Source: Craterostigma plantagineum
Taxonomy: Eukaryota > Streptophyta > Magnoliopsida > Lamiales > Linderniaceae
Reading direction: 5' to 3'
Length of the DNA: 64,000 bases
Assembly: GCA_027422505.1 (NCBI GenBank)
Contig: JAPQWV010000012.1
Coordinates: forward strand, 21,054,001 to 21,118,000
The position numbers were made by a program, and so were the translations under genes. Position 1 is the stretch's first letter, and each line of letters starts with the position of its first letter. This document shows, piece after piece, positions 11,121 through 22,279 of the stretch. The notes beneath the pieces are model-generated. The model saw only the letters and a program-made list of their open reading frames with translations. It was not told where the DNA came from and did no database searches.

Positions 11121-14100
11121 TCAGCTTGGGAAAGCTCGATGAAGAACATCGAGTAACAGAACCCCATCGCCCGAAGCTTCAGCGTTTCTCCAGATTATGA
11201 AATGTGGAGAAAAGTACTTTGCATCGCTCCATCGTTTCAATGCATTCAAGCTGAAGGGCCCTCGTATTTCTCCTTTGGGATCCTTGTAGTGCCATTCTAA
11301 TGTTGAAAGATCGGCAGAGCTTGGTGGTGATTTATCATCATCATCGCTGCTCAAGTCAATCACTTTTGTAGCTGCATTTTCACGGTTTACTTCTTTGTGA
11401 TTAGCAATCTGTGCATCTGCTGTATTTGATCAGTAAGACAGATGTTAGCCAGCACAAAGAAAATTAGAATATCTTTTACGATTTGAGGGGCAAGAAAATG
11501 AAAATGGGAATTGGGTTCATGATATAATAGCTTTGAGTATTTGATATAGCTAACATTCAAGATTTGTAAGCTCGAGTCCATTGTGTTAATCACGGCCTTC
11601 ATGAAAATCTTTAGACAAAAATGATTTATAATTGGCGAATCGATGTAAGAAAATTTACCATGTTGGTTATCAACCGTACTGTCAGCAGCAGCAACTTCCA
11701 TTTTCTGGGCAGGAGAATCGTCAAGAATGACTTGAGGAGAGGTAAGGATATCTCCAGAACCTAAAGAGAAGGCCAAAAGAGTTCTATTCAATGAATCATC
11801 TCATTAAATAAACCCACAGAAGAATTCTGACCAGCGAATCATTAGAAATTGTGGGTATGAGCATCAATATAAGAGTTTTTTACCATGTTTTTTCTCAACA
11901 GGCGGAGTGGTAACAGCAGTAGCATCTTCCACTTGCTGAGCATGAGAATCATCAAAATTGACTTGAAGCGAGGTCAAAATATCTCCAGAACCTGTAAAAG
12001 AAGGCCCATAGAGTTTAAATTAACGACTGGCAAATCTTGAGACCAAAATGGATTATAATTGGCATGTTGTGTGAAGTGGAAGAAATGCAAAGTTTCTACA
12101 ATGGTTGTTCTCCGCAGGAAAAGTAGTCCCAGCAGCAGCATCGTCCACTTTCCGACCATGAGAATTATCAGAACTGACTCGAGGTGATGTAAGAACACAT
12201 CCTGAACCTGTTCAATTCAATAAATCGAATTTGACAAATGAAACCCAGGTGAGGATTCTGACTCACAAATCTTTAGACCAAAAAGGATTATAGTTGGCAT
12301 ATAATGTAAGATTATTTATCACGTTTGTTCTCCACAGGCAAAGTAATATCAGCAGCATCTTCCACTATCTGATAAGGAGAATCATCAAAACTGACTCGAT
12401 GCGAGATAAGAATATCTCCAAAACCTGTAAGAGCGTCCCATGGAGTTCAATTCAATATTCGTCGTGTTAAATGGATCCATAAGAGAATTCTGACTTGAAA
12501 ATCTTTACGCCAAAACGGGTTATAACTAGAATGGTGCAAGAGTAAAGTGTAAGAGTTTTTACTATGCTTGTTCGCAATAGGAAAAATATCAGCAGAAGCA
12601 GCATCTTCCACTTCCTGAGCTTGAGAATCATCAGAACTGACTTGAGGCAAGCTATGAATACCTTCAGAATCTGTAAGAACAGGCCAGTAGAGTTCAATTC
12701 AATGGATCACCTTGTCAAATGAACCCAGACGAGGATTCTGCTAGATTTTGAATGCAGGTAGTACGAAATCAAGATGAGTTCATGTCTTAAAGCATTACCA
12801 GTGCACTATTGCCTAACACCTTATGGTGTTTCTATTTTTTTGTATCAAATAGCGGAGAGTAATTGGACAACTATGATTTAGATATTACCAAACACAGCAT
12901 GACAGCAGACAGTTAGAGATGCTTAAATACAAGACATAATCTAAAAAATATACCATGTCACAAATATCACAAAAACAGTGGGTCAGTAAAAAATGGCCAT
13001 TTGCTAAGTAATATCAATGCCCAAAAATCTTCTGTCAACAATGGTAACATGCTATTGCATGTCCTTAACAGAGAACGTAGCTCGCAATTCAGTTTAAGTA
13101 ATTGAAGACGTACCAACAACAGCAGCTGGATCCATAATTAGTTCTTCGGCTATCACTTCCGGCATGGTATTTAGCATTTTTTCTATCTCTAAAGGAGTCT
13201 CAAGCTTCTTTTTTCTCTCGCGCAACTCCCGCAATTTAAATTGGAGGATTAAAGTAAACAATGCCACTTCCGAAAAGAGTAATCATTTGAAATGCAAATT
13301 ATAAAGCAACACCCTATTTGCAAAAGCCAATAAAGGAGAAAATATGAGTCTCAACTGGTATCCTCTCTCACTGCATTGCATATTTATCAGATACATGTTC
13401 CAATCAGTAAGGTATGGGAAAATAGAGGATGATTAAGTTGATGAAAGGATATTGTTGGCGCCATCCTTTTATATTGGCATGTTCAATGCGATGCTTTAAC
13501 ACGTTCAACTCTTTCGCAATCGACTGAAAAACATAAAAAGCTAAGATCATTTTTGTTAGACTAGATCAAAGTAAGATAAAGAGCAAAAATCAGAATAAAA
13601 CTCCGGTTTCTGGCAGGTGATGTACAGATTATTTATTATTCCAGCTCTAGTAACTGCAAAATATTTGGCATTGACATCCTCAATTCTTTCACTGAAGTTT
13701 ATTTCCAGAATTTGAGTTCGATGGAGCATCATAAGGCAGGATACAGAGGGGGGAAGTTTAATCCAACACAGCATGCTTAAAGATACTTGACAAAAATGAC
13801 ATACTAGAAGTTACTTTTTTTGTATTTTCAGTAACAAATTGAAATGCATTGATCCTTAACTGAATATTTATAAAGAAGAACACAAAAGGTCTGAAATCTT
13901 ACATGCTTCGTTATGTCGCTATGCAGCATTTGAGCCTTAGCCTGAACCTCGACCTGTCATATGTATGGAAAACAATAAAAAAAAGTTACGTTTGAAACTT
14001 GACGATAGTGAATGCTAATGATGATTAAAAAATGGTATCACGAAGAACATAGCTACTTCGATGAATCAATATCCCAGTTGTCAACAGAACCGAAAACTTG

Positions 14101-15704
14101 ACTGCTAGAATAATTAGATGGGAATAGATCATGAAATAATATCCGATGAATGGGATGATGGTGAAAGCTCACAAGAAGCAGTCTCTTAAGCAAGCCAGCT
14201 TTAACTGTTTCGCGTACATCTTCAACTTCTCCCTGAAAGAAAATGGATGATAGCCTACTAAACAATTAACATTGCAACAGATACTGTAAGCTAAATCGTT
14301 TTGAATAATCTATAACATACTCAACAGAGGCAAATGGCAGAGATTCTGCAAGTTGGTGCCGAGAAACACATACATGGAGAAGTATAACATATTTTAGCTA
14401 AGTAGATGATATGATCAAAGGAGCATTTACAATAACATATTAGCTATGGACGTGATATAATATAATCAAATAAAGGAGCACTTAGAAAACTCAATAACTG
14501 TATGTCTGCCATCTATTTAACTAGGGACTGTTGCAGTTAATTCCATATATTCAGCTATGCACCAAAAAAATCCCTGTTCTTGACAAACATATCAAGCATT
14601 TGTCATGACTTCCTAAGTCGGTATTGGCACATTGCCGATGGTCATCATTCTTATTCTAACTCAGCAGAACTGCCTATCAATTAAAAGGATGTGGGTTTTA
14701 CTTTGAATACTTACCTCTTCAAAATTACCATCTGAAAGCATGTTGATGGGAACATCTTTATGATAATTTGAAAGTTTTAGGAGGATCTCATTGCTATTAC
14801 CTCTATCTATGGCTGCAAAACAAACAAACAAAAGAAAAAGGATTAGTGTTACCGTATGAAATCTCCATGTAAATATTCAAATCAATGATAAGTCAGCAAC
14901 AATAATTAGAAGCAAGCACCCTGATATCCCAGTTTCATAAGGAATCTGTTACAGAAAACTCAAACATTGTTGAGATCACTTCAGAGGCCCCGAAGAAAGT
15001 GAAATAAGGATAACTGATATGCCATGTAACAGAATAGCGATAATGTTAAGAAGCGGATTTCGGCAATTACCTGTGACAATCTGGAGTTGAAAAGGGAGGT
15101 GAGAAATGTCATTAGGATCACATTTCAGCCGTACAAAGCTTCCCACTAACATAGAGTCAAAGCTTTCACAACCCTTAACAAGAAGCTCCTCAACTAAAGT
15201 TTTCTTCAGATAAACTAGCTTGATATTTTCAGCAACAATAGCAGCAAAGCAGCTTCTGGGCTTTTTATCGGGAGCCTTACCCATCATCTTACAAACAACT
15301 TTCTTCTTCTCCTTGGAACCATCTTCACCAGAAAAATCTGAGGAATCATCATGAGAAGTGGAGTCACGGTTTTCAGCAAAGTGCTCTTCCAACAAACTGT
15401 GCACTTTCGACTGGAGAATCGCCTTCCTCCTGAAGATCGCATAGAGAACATCGTCACACTTGACTCTCCTCTTCTTCTTGAGGCAAACAAGACCCTTCTC
15501 AGCTATATACTTGTTTATCACGTCCACAACCTCATGTTGAGAGCGCTGGGTGCTCGTGTCCTCACCCAATGCCTCAAGAAACTCAATAAGAGGCCTTGAG
15601 CCCCAACTTACAAATTCTATTCTTTTTCTGAATCTTTTCTTTCTTTTCCGTAGAACTGATGTTTCCTCTTCACGGGTCTCGGCGACCCAAAAATCCTCTT
15701 TCAT
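11121..15704 (-). CDS. SWIB / Plus-3 / GYF domain protein
   Basis: Twelve exons join in frame to about 620 aa: 15704-15071, 14812-14715, 14232-14173, 13953-13903, 13523-13453, 13235-13114, 12670-12563, 12424-12323, 12207-12100, 11991-11884, 11760-11659, 11419-11121. Domains are an N-terminal SWIB/MDM2-like fold (FVSWGSRPLIEFLEALGED to HSLLEEHFAEN, about 25-120), a Plus-3 domain (FAAIVAENIKLVYLKKTLVEE, MLVGSFVRLKCDPND), a basic helical stretch (KELNVLKHRIEHANIKGW), a five-fold acidic Ser/Asp repeat from a multiplied exon, an acidic DLSSDDDD patch, and a C-terminal GYF domain (EWHYKDPKGEIRGPFSLNAL...RW). The order matches the Arabidopsis At5g08430/At5g23480 family, presumed nuclear transcription or chromatin factors (Plus-3 as in Rtf1; GYF binds proline-rich ligands). 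The start at 15704 is the first Met of the conserved region; Met 23 codons upstream (15773) is possible but its extension looks like 5' UTR. Confidence 0.85.
11659..12670 (-). repeat. Five tandem copies of one exon plus flanking intron
   Basis: The exon copies lie at 12670-12563, 12424-12323, 12207-12100, 11991-11884 and 11760-11659, each 102 or 108 bp and all phase 1. Their starts are spaced 246, 217, 216 and 231 bp, and the intervening introns are also similar. Each encodes a variant of a short acidic motif: SSDDSQAQEVEDAA, SFDDSPYQIVEDAA, SSDNSHGRKVDDAA, NFDDSHAQQVEDAT, ILDDSPAQKMEVAA. Every copy keeps an AG acceptor and a GT donor, although the second copy's ancestral donor appears mutated and a GT three bases away keeps the frame. 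Confidence 0.85.
13236..13452 (-). other. Probable U12-type (AT-AA) intron
   Basis: After the codons for HANIKGWRQ the minus strand has no GT donor, but it reads ATATCCTTT exactly at the frame-preserving junction; this is the U12 5' splice-site consensus. A branch-point-like TTACTTTAAT lies about 13 nt before a junction ending AA at 13236, which restores the frame (Q then LRELRERKKKLE). Minor-spliceosome introns with AT-AA ends are known. The 3' boundary is inferred from frame. Confidence 0.6.
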
Positions 15705-17184
15705 GTTCTGATTACAATAGGACAGAACAAAATAGAATCTAAACCCAATAGTCACCTCATCAAATGAACACAATTACACCACTCAGCATTTTCACCATTC
15801 GAATTAATAGTTACAGAAGCCCGGGATTTATCACCACGCAATGCGTTTAAGTACATGTTTCTCAGCATATATCAATTGGCGAGACTTCTGTGTTGTTGCC
15901 ACTCTCAAGCACGAACAAGAACAGATAAAATTAACACAAATATCCATCATTACACAGACCCACGCGCACACATTCGCAAGTAACTAGTAAGTTCTAATCA
16001 GCAAAGCATGCAGTTTCAGAGAACCCCAAGAAAAAGATGCTTGATTAATCAAATGTTCGAGTACATGCAAAAGCACTTGTATTATCATTCCCACACAAAT
16101 GCAGAAATACGATCATCTAACTGAAGAAATTCAAACGCGCAGTAGCTCGTATGGGAACACCAAGCAATCAAGGAAGCCCATCAAGTGAGTAGCTAGAAAA
16201 GAAAATTTCGGAATGAAAGATTGACCTGACGGAAAACTCTTTTGCGCATATAACACTCTATTCTATGTTAAATTGCGCATATCATCTGCCAAAATTTTCT
16301 CATTCTGGGCACAAAATGGATTGGGGTTTTGAGTGTGCAGTAGTAGTGGGTATTCGGGTTCGGGTTTTCCTCGTAAGATCGGGTTCGGATAGCTCGGGTC
16401 AAATAAATTCAATATTTAATGGGCATTATATTAGGCTCTGTTTGGTTTACAATGTCAGAATAAAGGCCCAATATAAAATTTATTTTAGTAAGCCCATGAT
16501 AATTTATCTAATTCCATTAGCCAGTTTATGTATATTGGGCTTCGTGGGCTGCTGAATTAACTTCAAACCAGAATAGAAACTATTTTGTTATTATTTATAG
16601 GGGAAATTCCACGCGGGCCCCTCCGTTTAACGCTTTTTATGGGGCCGTGGACAGACAAGCCAATATAATAAAATATTTTATTAAATATTCATATATAAAT
16701 AGATTATATAGGTTTCTTAATATTTTTGAGCTCCAATTTTTAATTTAATCAAGTTTAATAATATAAATAAATTATTATTAATGAGATTATATTTTATTAG
16801 AATTAATTTCGAGCTTGAATATTTAATTTCTATATTTTTTTTCTGTTTTTTAATATTTTTCTCTTTTTTTTAAGGGTGGGGCGGCTTACCCGCGCCCGAC
16901 CCGCCGGCCCGTTTTGCCAGCTCTACCTGTATTTAAAGCTTTTCTAATTGTTAATCAAAGTATTTTTCAAGGTAAAAACCCCTAACGTATGACGTCGTGA
17001 ATTTAAACGAACAAAAAAGAGATTTTTTAGGTGCATGACTCGTAGTAGATTGCTAATGGTATTCTAGAAATGACAAAAAACGCTTCTTACACGTAAGTCA
17101 CATTTGTAACTTTTTAAGATCACGACGTAATACATTATGGTATCTACCTTGAAACACTTCTGACACCAATTGGAAAAATATTAA
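15705..17184. other. 5' flank of the SWIB/Plus-3/GYF gene
   Basis: It contains the presumed minus-strand promoter and 5' UTR. From about 16340 to 16930 there are degenerate GGGTTCGGGT-type and GC-rich stretches (near 16880-16915) within AT-rich DNA, resembling transposon remnants. No gene is supported. Confidence 0.4.
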
Positions 17185-17760
17185 AGGGTGTTCAAATGTC
17201 GGTTAACCCACCGGACCGAACCGAAACCGAAGTTTCGGTTCGTACCAAATACCGAATCGAAACAATTCGGTTCGATTTTCGATTTTTATTTGATAACCGA
17301 AAAACGTTTTGGTTCTGTTCGCTGTATTACCTCCGTAAACCAAACCGAATCAAATAACCGAATTCCCATTTTTTATTTTGAGACATAAATAATAAAATAT
17401 ATACATTTTTATATGTATTATTTAATAATATATCCACCATATTTAATAAAATATGGTAAATATTAGGTCAATCGAAATTCTATACATATATCTATATATA
17501 TATATATGACTATATTTAAAATATAAATCAAATTAATATATTAAATAAAATATGGAAAATGTGAGGTAAATAAAACTTTAATACATATAATATGATAATA
17601 AATATTTATAATTTAAATCATATGTATATTATTTTGTTTTATTTTTCTTTATTAAAATTTGGTTTGTTAATGGAACGGAACCGAAAAATCCGGTAGGTTC
17701 GGTTTTCTGTTTACCGAACTGAAAACCCCGAAAAAGAGTCAATAGATATTCTTCTGCTCA
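17185..17760. mobile_element. hAT-like non-autonomous element, copy 1 (truncated)
   Basis: It begins AAAGGGTGTTCAAATGTCGGTT and continues with runs of the motif CCGAACCGAAACCGAA and its complement. An AT-rich interior follows (AATATATCCACCATATTTAA, AAAATATGG), ending in GGTTCGGTTTTCTGTTTACCG. The same order recurs in the better-preserved copy at 58519-59156. The right TIR (GAACACC) is absent here, so the end is lost near 17760. Short frames through the CCGAA repeats are not genes. Confidence 0.65.
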
Positions 17761-17804
17761 TCTTTACAACCATTTTCTATGCATTCGTCTACGAAAGCAA
17801 GCAC

Positions 17805-18687
17805 TTGTCTGTGCAGTGACTGATATTCAATCAATGACCGGTCAGTATAAGTGCGGAAAATGATACTGAACGATTGTGATCGATATGAATTGTAGTGTGT
17901 GTGTGTGACCGAATTGTTTTTGGAAGTTCGGAGTTAAAATTTCCTACGTCTCCCCTTCTTCCTCGCAAGGAAGGTTCACTAGATCTTCAGTTATACAATC
18001 TTTAGTACAACCTACCCAGCTGATAACAGCTCTAATCTAATGAATCACTTAGGCAGTTGTTATAACAATCCACCTACTTCAACAGCTTTTTACAGCCCGT
18101 TGGAGAACAAAGAACATAAACTAATAACAGTTATGACTTTAGATTTCACTCTTTTCTTATCGCTCTTTTTGTGCTTGATCGATGATGACTTAAAGAATTT
18201 GAGATTCGAAAGTTGTAGAGTCGTGAAGTATTTGTCTTCAGCTTGTACTCCTTCTTTTATACTTGAGGTTTGAAATTCAAACCGTTGTGAGATAAACTCT
18301 TCACTCTGAATAGTGCATTAATTGACTTTCCCAAAATGAGTCTGTCCGGTTTGTGCTGCAGTTTGTCCTGTCACGTTGCTTTATTCCTTATTTGCGCTAG
18401 TTGACCTCTGCCTCACTCTATACTTGCAGCTTTGCATTGAATGTCTGTAATTTCCTTTCTGTCTTCAATAAACTCTTTTGAATATCCCATTTGTATCACG
18501 TCCGGTCCATCATATATTCTTATTTAAGTGATTTATCTGAGACCGGTATCCTTAGTGGTATGCGGTAGAGTTCTTCGTTTAAGTACAGCGTTTGTTCCTT
18601 AGTATGAACTCTCCGGTTTCTTGTCTTCAATTGGTTTTGTCAATATCAAAACTATTAATCCGAATGTTCTGATTCGTATTACTAGCA
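17805..18687 (-). repeat. 3' LTR of the copia element, end-truncated
   Basis: 883 bp matching the 5' LTR from its TG start but stopping where the partner has about 60 more bases (27072-27131). Beyond 17804 the sequence is unrelated, so the terminal CA and target duplication are deleted or replaced. Confidence 0.85.
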
Positions 18688-18701
18688 ATTTCCCCCTTTT
18701 T
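18688..18701 (-). other. Polypurine tract of the copia element
   Basis: The minus strand reads AAAAAGGGGGAAAT directly before the 3' LTR start TGCTAG at 18687, the expected plus-strand priming site. Confidence 0.85.
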
Positions 18702-18951
18702 GGTGATTGACAAAACTTAGCAGCAGAAAGGACCAGTTTCCATTCATATAAAAAAAAATTTGATACAAGTTACAACTACTCATAGCTATTGCTCTTGAAG
18801 ATCCGTTCCACTTCTTTTAGCTTGGCGTCGTCCTTGTATGCATGTTCCTTTAAGTCATGCATTCTTTCAAGATCAGCCAGTTGATCCTTCGTAAGCGTGC
18901 AGGCCAAGTGCCTCAGACTGTTGCTATCATACTGCACTTCAACTGGACCAA

Positions 18952-21620
18952 CTACGCTAACTGCGAAATGAACTGCTGAGGCGCGGAAACTTGAGCTAGT
19001 GTCATCTTTTCTGCTGAGTCTTTCCCCCTTTTTTCAAGAACCGGTGTGATCATTCCGGTCAAGGCAGTCAGTTGAGACTTGATGATCTCGAGATCGGCAC
19101 AGGCATCAGAGCGAAGACAGGCAAGATCATTTGTAAGAGCACAGAATCTATCATTGGTGTTCTGCCGGTCACTGTTGATTTCCTTGTTGAGAACAGACAT
19201 TGTTCGATAAGTCTGTTTGACCAAAGAGATTTCCTTTGGAGAGGCCATGATCTCGACCGGTATGGAGGCGGTTTGAAGAGATTCACCCGGTTGCTGAGAA
19301 GCCGGGGAGCTGACTGTGGAGCTGACTGTGGAGGAGTTGGAGTCTAAACTTGCACCGGTTGTGGATCAGTGAAGACAATAACCGACTCAGTAGTGACGAC
19401 GCTTACTGAGGTGCCTTGGTCAGCTGCTGCATCAGTAGTATGCGAGGGAGCAGACTCACTATCAGCTCCGGTTGCCTGTGCAGATTGAACCTCCACCGGT
19501 TGGGGTTCTGCAACAGTGACTGAAACGTCGCGGACATCTTCAGTATTGGATTGAGAAGAGAAAGGAGCAGAATCTGCCATCGCAGAGACATCATCAAGGG
19601 TGAGAAGCAAGGAGGATTCATTCAAGGCCGGGAGCTGAATAGGTGCCTGAGGCGGTGCGAACAGGGCCGAAATCTGAATCGGTATCTGCAAGGGAACTGA
19701 GGATGGTATTGAGAAGCCTGGAATAGGTTGGCGGAAAAACAGTGGTCCGCCAAGCAGAGATGATGAAGTCGGTATTGAGGGATCTGATTCTGATGTTGAG
19801 AGAGTAACTGGTCTGGATACCAGTTGGAGAGAAGCATCGTTGGCTTGAGCGGAGGATGAAGGCATTGGCGCGAGGACCAAGGCTGTAGTCATTGTGGTGG
19901 CAGCCGATGTGTTGAATGAGATGGAAGCAGATCCAGTTGATGCCGAGACAGTAGATGCGGATGTAACATCCGGTTGGAGCTTATTGAGTACAGTGGCATA
20001 ATATACCTGCATTCTCTGCATCTCTGCCTCCAATCTTGTCAGAATCTGAAGTTCATGGACTGCATCACGTTCGTTCGGTCTGAAATTCTGCCTCCGCTGT
20101 TCAATGTAGTGCTCCAGTTGGACCATTGTGAGGCGAAGTCGGTATAGCTCCTGAGCATTCATCAAGTTTTTGATAGACTCAATGCCTAGGGACTTGATGA
20201 TTTGGTCCTCAGTCTTTCTGGCCTGCTTGAGACGGTCAGAAAAACCCTTGGATCTCCAGAGCTTTTGACTGAACGGGGTGTACCGCAAGTCAAGCCAGTC
20301 TTCAAAGGCCTGGAGGTCAGCCGCAATATTCTCATCAATCTCCGCACTGATGAGATGCCACGCGGTATCATCAACTGATAGAGGCTCGTCTGGTACAAGG
20401 ATGGCCTTGCCCTTCCCTTTGTCAGTCGGGACTGTTCGGACTGGTTCTTGTATTACCACACCGCGTTGTGGTGGAGCAGTCCTGATCACCGAACCAGTTG
20501 TCTCTGTAGCTGAAGAGACAGTGATGGTTGACGCAACAATAGAAACCGGCTGTTGAGGTTGTGCAGATTGAGTCGGTTCCTGAGAAGGGACTGATCCGGT
20601 CTTCGCCTTCTTTTTAGATGCTTGGTTCCTTGGCTTTGTGAAGACCTTTGTAAGTGGCTGAGTATCTTCGGATGAGAGAGAGGACGCCAAGACCAGTTTC
20701 TTTTTGGTTGGCTTTAAAGAGACTGGTTTGTCAGTGGTCACTTTCTTCTTCGAGGGGGCAGGTGAAGTCGGTCTTGAATTAGTCTCGGTCCTGCCGGATG
20801 ATTTCTTCTTTGTTGATGCACAGTAACTGGCTTAGCAGGACGATCAACTGAGGGTTTCTTAGTCGGCTTGGCGACAACGAGTTCCTAGCCTTTCGTTTTG
20901 CAAGTTGCTTCTTGGGTGAAGCCGCGCTTACCATTTGTCGGATGACGTCGGCCGAAATGATATGAACGAAGCCCAGTGGGTAGATGACTCCAACATCAGC
21001 AATCTTATGCCTGTAAGGAAGGATAGTTGCGGGGCGAAGTTTTTGTACTGCCTTTCTCGAACTGGCAAGACACCTTTCATCACCGAAAAGATAACTGAGG
21101 ACCAGTTGATCTTTATTTTTGTTAGGATGGCCACCATGGCCTGAACCTTATCACTTGTGAGCATGTCGAATGACCCGGATTTACCCAAAACGGCCTTGGC
21201 TATCACGTCGTGGAGCAGGCGATATTCTGGTTTCAGAACAATCCTCTTGTCAGAGTCTTTAAACAATATCCCTGTTAGAGACATCGTAGACTTCAGGTCC
21301 TCCTTCACATCGTCTGGTACAATAACTGTGGTTGCGCCAGAGGTTGGTAGATTGAAGAGCTCTGCGAAGTATTCTTCAGTAATGTCGAATTGATGCCCAT
21401 TAATGAGGCATTGTAGTCGGTCTCCAACGATAACGACTATGTCAAAGAGTTGTCGTAGAGCCTCTGGGTAGTATTCGTTTGAACACTGAAGAAACGTCTG
21501 AAGGCCGGTCGCAATTAGGGCTTCGAGAATATGACGGAAACTGTCATATTCGGTTTCCATATTGTTGGCAAAATAGATCTGAACCGCCGTTCTTGTAAGA
21601 TCGTTGTTGACTGGTGCCAT
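18952..21620 (-). pseudogene. Post-pol (env-like) region of SIRE-type element
   Basis: Three long minus-strand frames follow pol: 21620-20928 (Met at 21620, MAPVNNDLTRTAVQIYFANN...), 20741-19344 (465 codons, very rich in Ser, Thr, Pro, Gln and Val) and 19248-18952 (coiled-coil-like). They look like one protein of roughly 850-900 residues broken by two frameshifts: a globular N-terminal domain resembling the putative plant transposon protein domain of SIRE-type elements, a low-complexity stalk (KKKLVLASSLSSEDTQPLTK; SASTVSASTGSASISF) and a charged helical end. No clear signal peptide or transmembrane segment is seen, so the env-like label reflects position only. Confidence 0.65.
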
Positions 21621-22279
21621 TGTGCTGAAGATGAGATGAGATTTTTGATGAAGAATTTTGAGAAATTTTGGAGAAAGGAAGAGAATTCTGCTTGTGAGTT
21701 GAAGATAATGATGAGCCTTCTCCGATTGAGTACGATGTTTCTTTTGAGCGGGATAAAGCGTGTCTTTGCATTTAATGCATAAGACGTCTTGTCGCTTAGC
21801 CTTCTTCTCACATAGTGACTGCTGAGTAGCACAGGGCTCATTGTCAGTTTTTCCCGAAAAGGTACTATGACGGGATGTGTGCAATTGATGACGTGTATTA
21901 AATAAAAACGATTTCGGTCAGTCATTGGTCAAGAAATGGGAAATATATCGGTACAGATACCGTTCTTCTGAAAAGGAGTAATCGGTATCTCGAAACAAGA
22001 GAGTGACCGGTTTGGAAGAAAATGGCCGCTTTTATATAAAAAATGACCGATATATGTACACAGAAAATAGTTGACTCTAAGAGGCTTATCTGAGAGTCAG
22101 TTTTGGACGAAACTGACACGAGTTATGTAGTGTTGACCAATATGAAGAGAATGACTGTTTAAGAAAGAAGGCGTATTACGATCATCAATTTGCACGGTTT
22201 GTTGTAGTGTCTAGGCAACCAGTTATATCAATCAATTTGATATAACAATGTTCTCCCTGACTCTATGCTTAGGGTATTT

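Noticed and set aside
13556..13774. 72-codon frame between SWIB/Plus-3/GYF exons
   Set aside because: It falls in the intron between exons 13903-13953 and 13453-13523; skipping it keeps the conserved protein order and frame.
17188..17388. 66-codon frame with Glu-Pro-Lys repeats, and a similar one at 59021-59254
   Set aside because: They are translations of the CCGAACCGAA subterminal repeats of the hAT-like elements.
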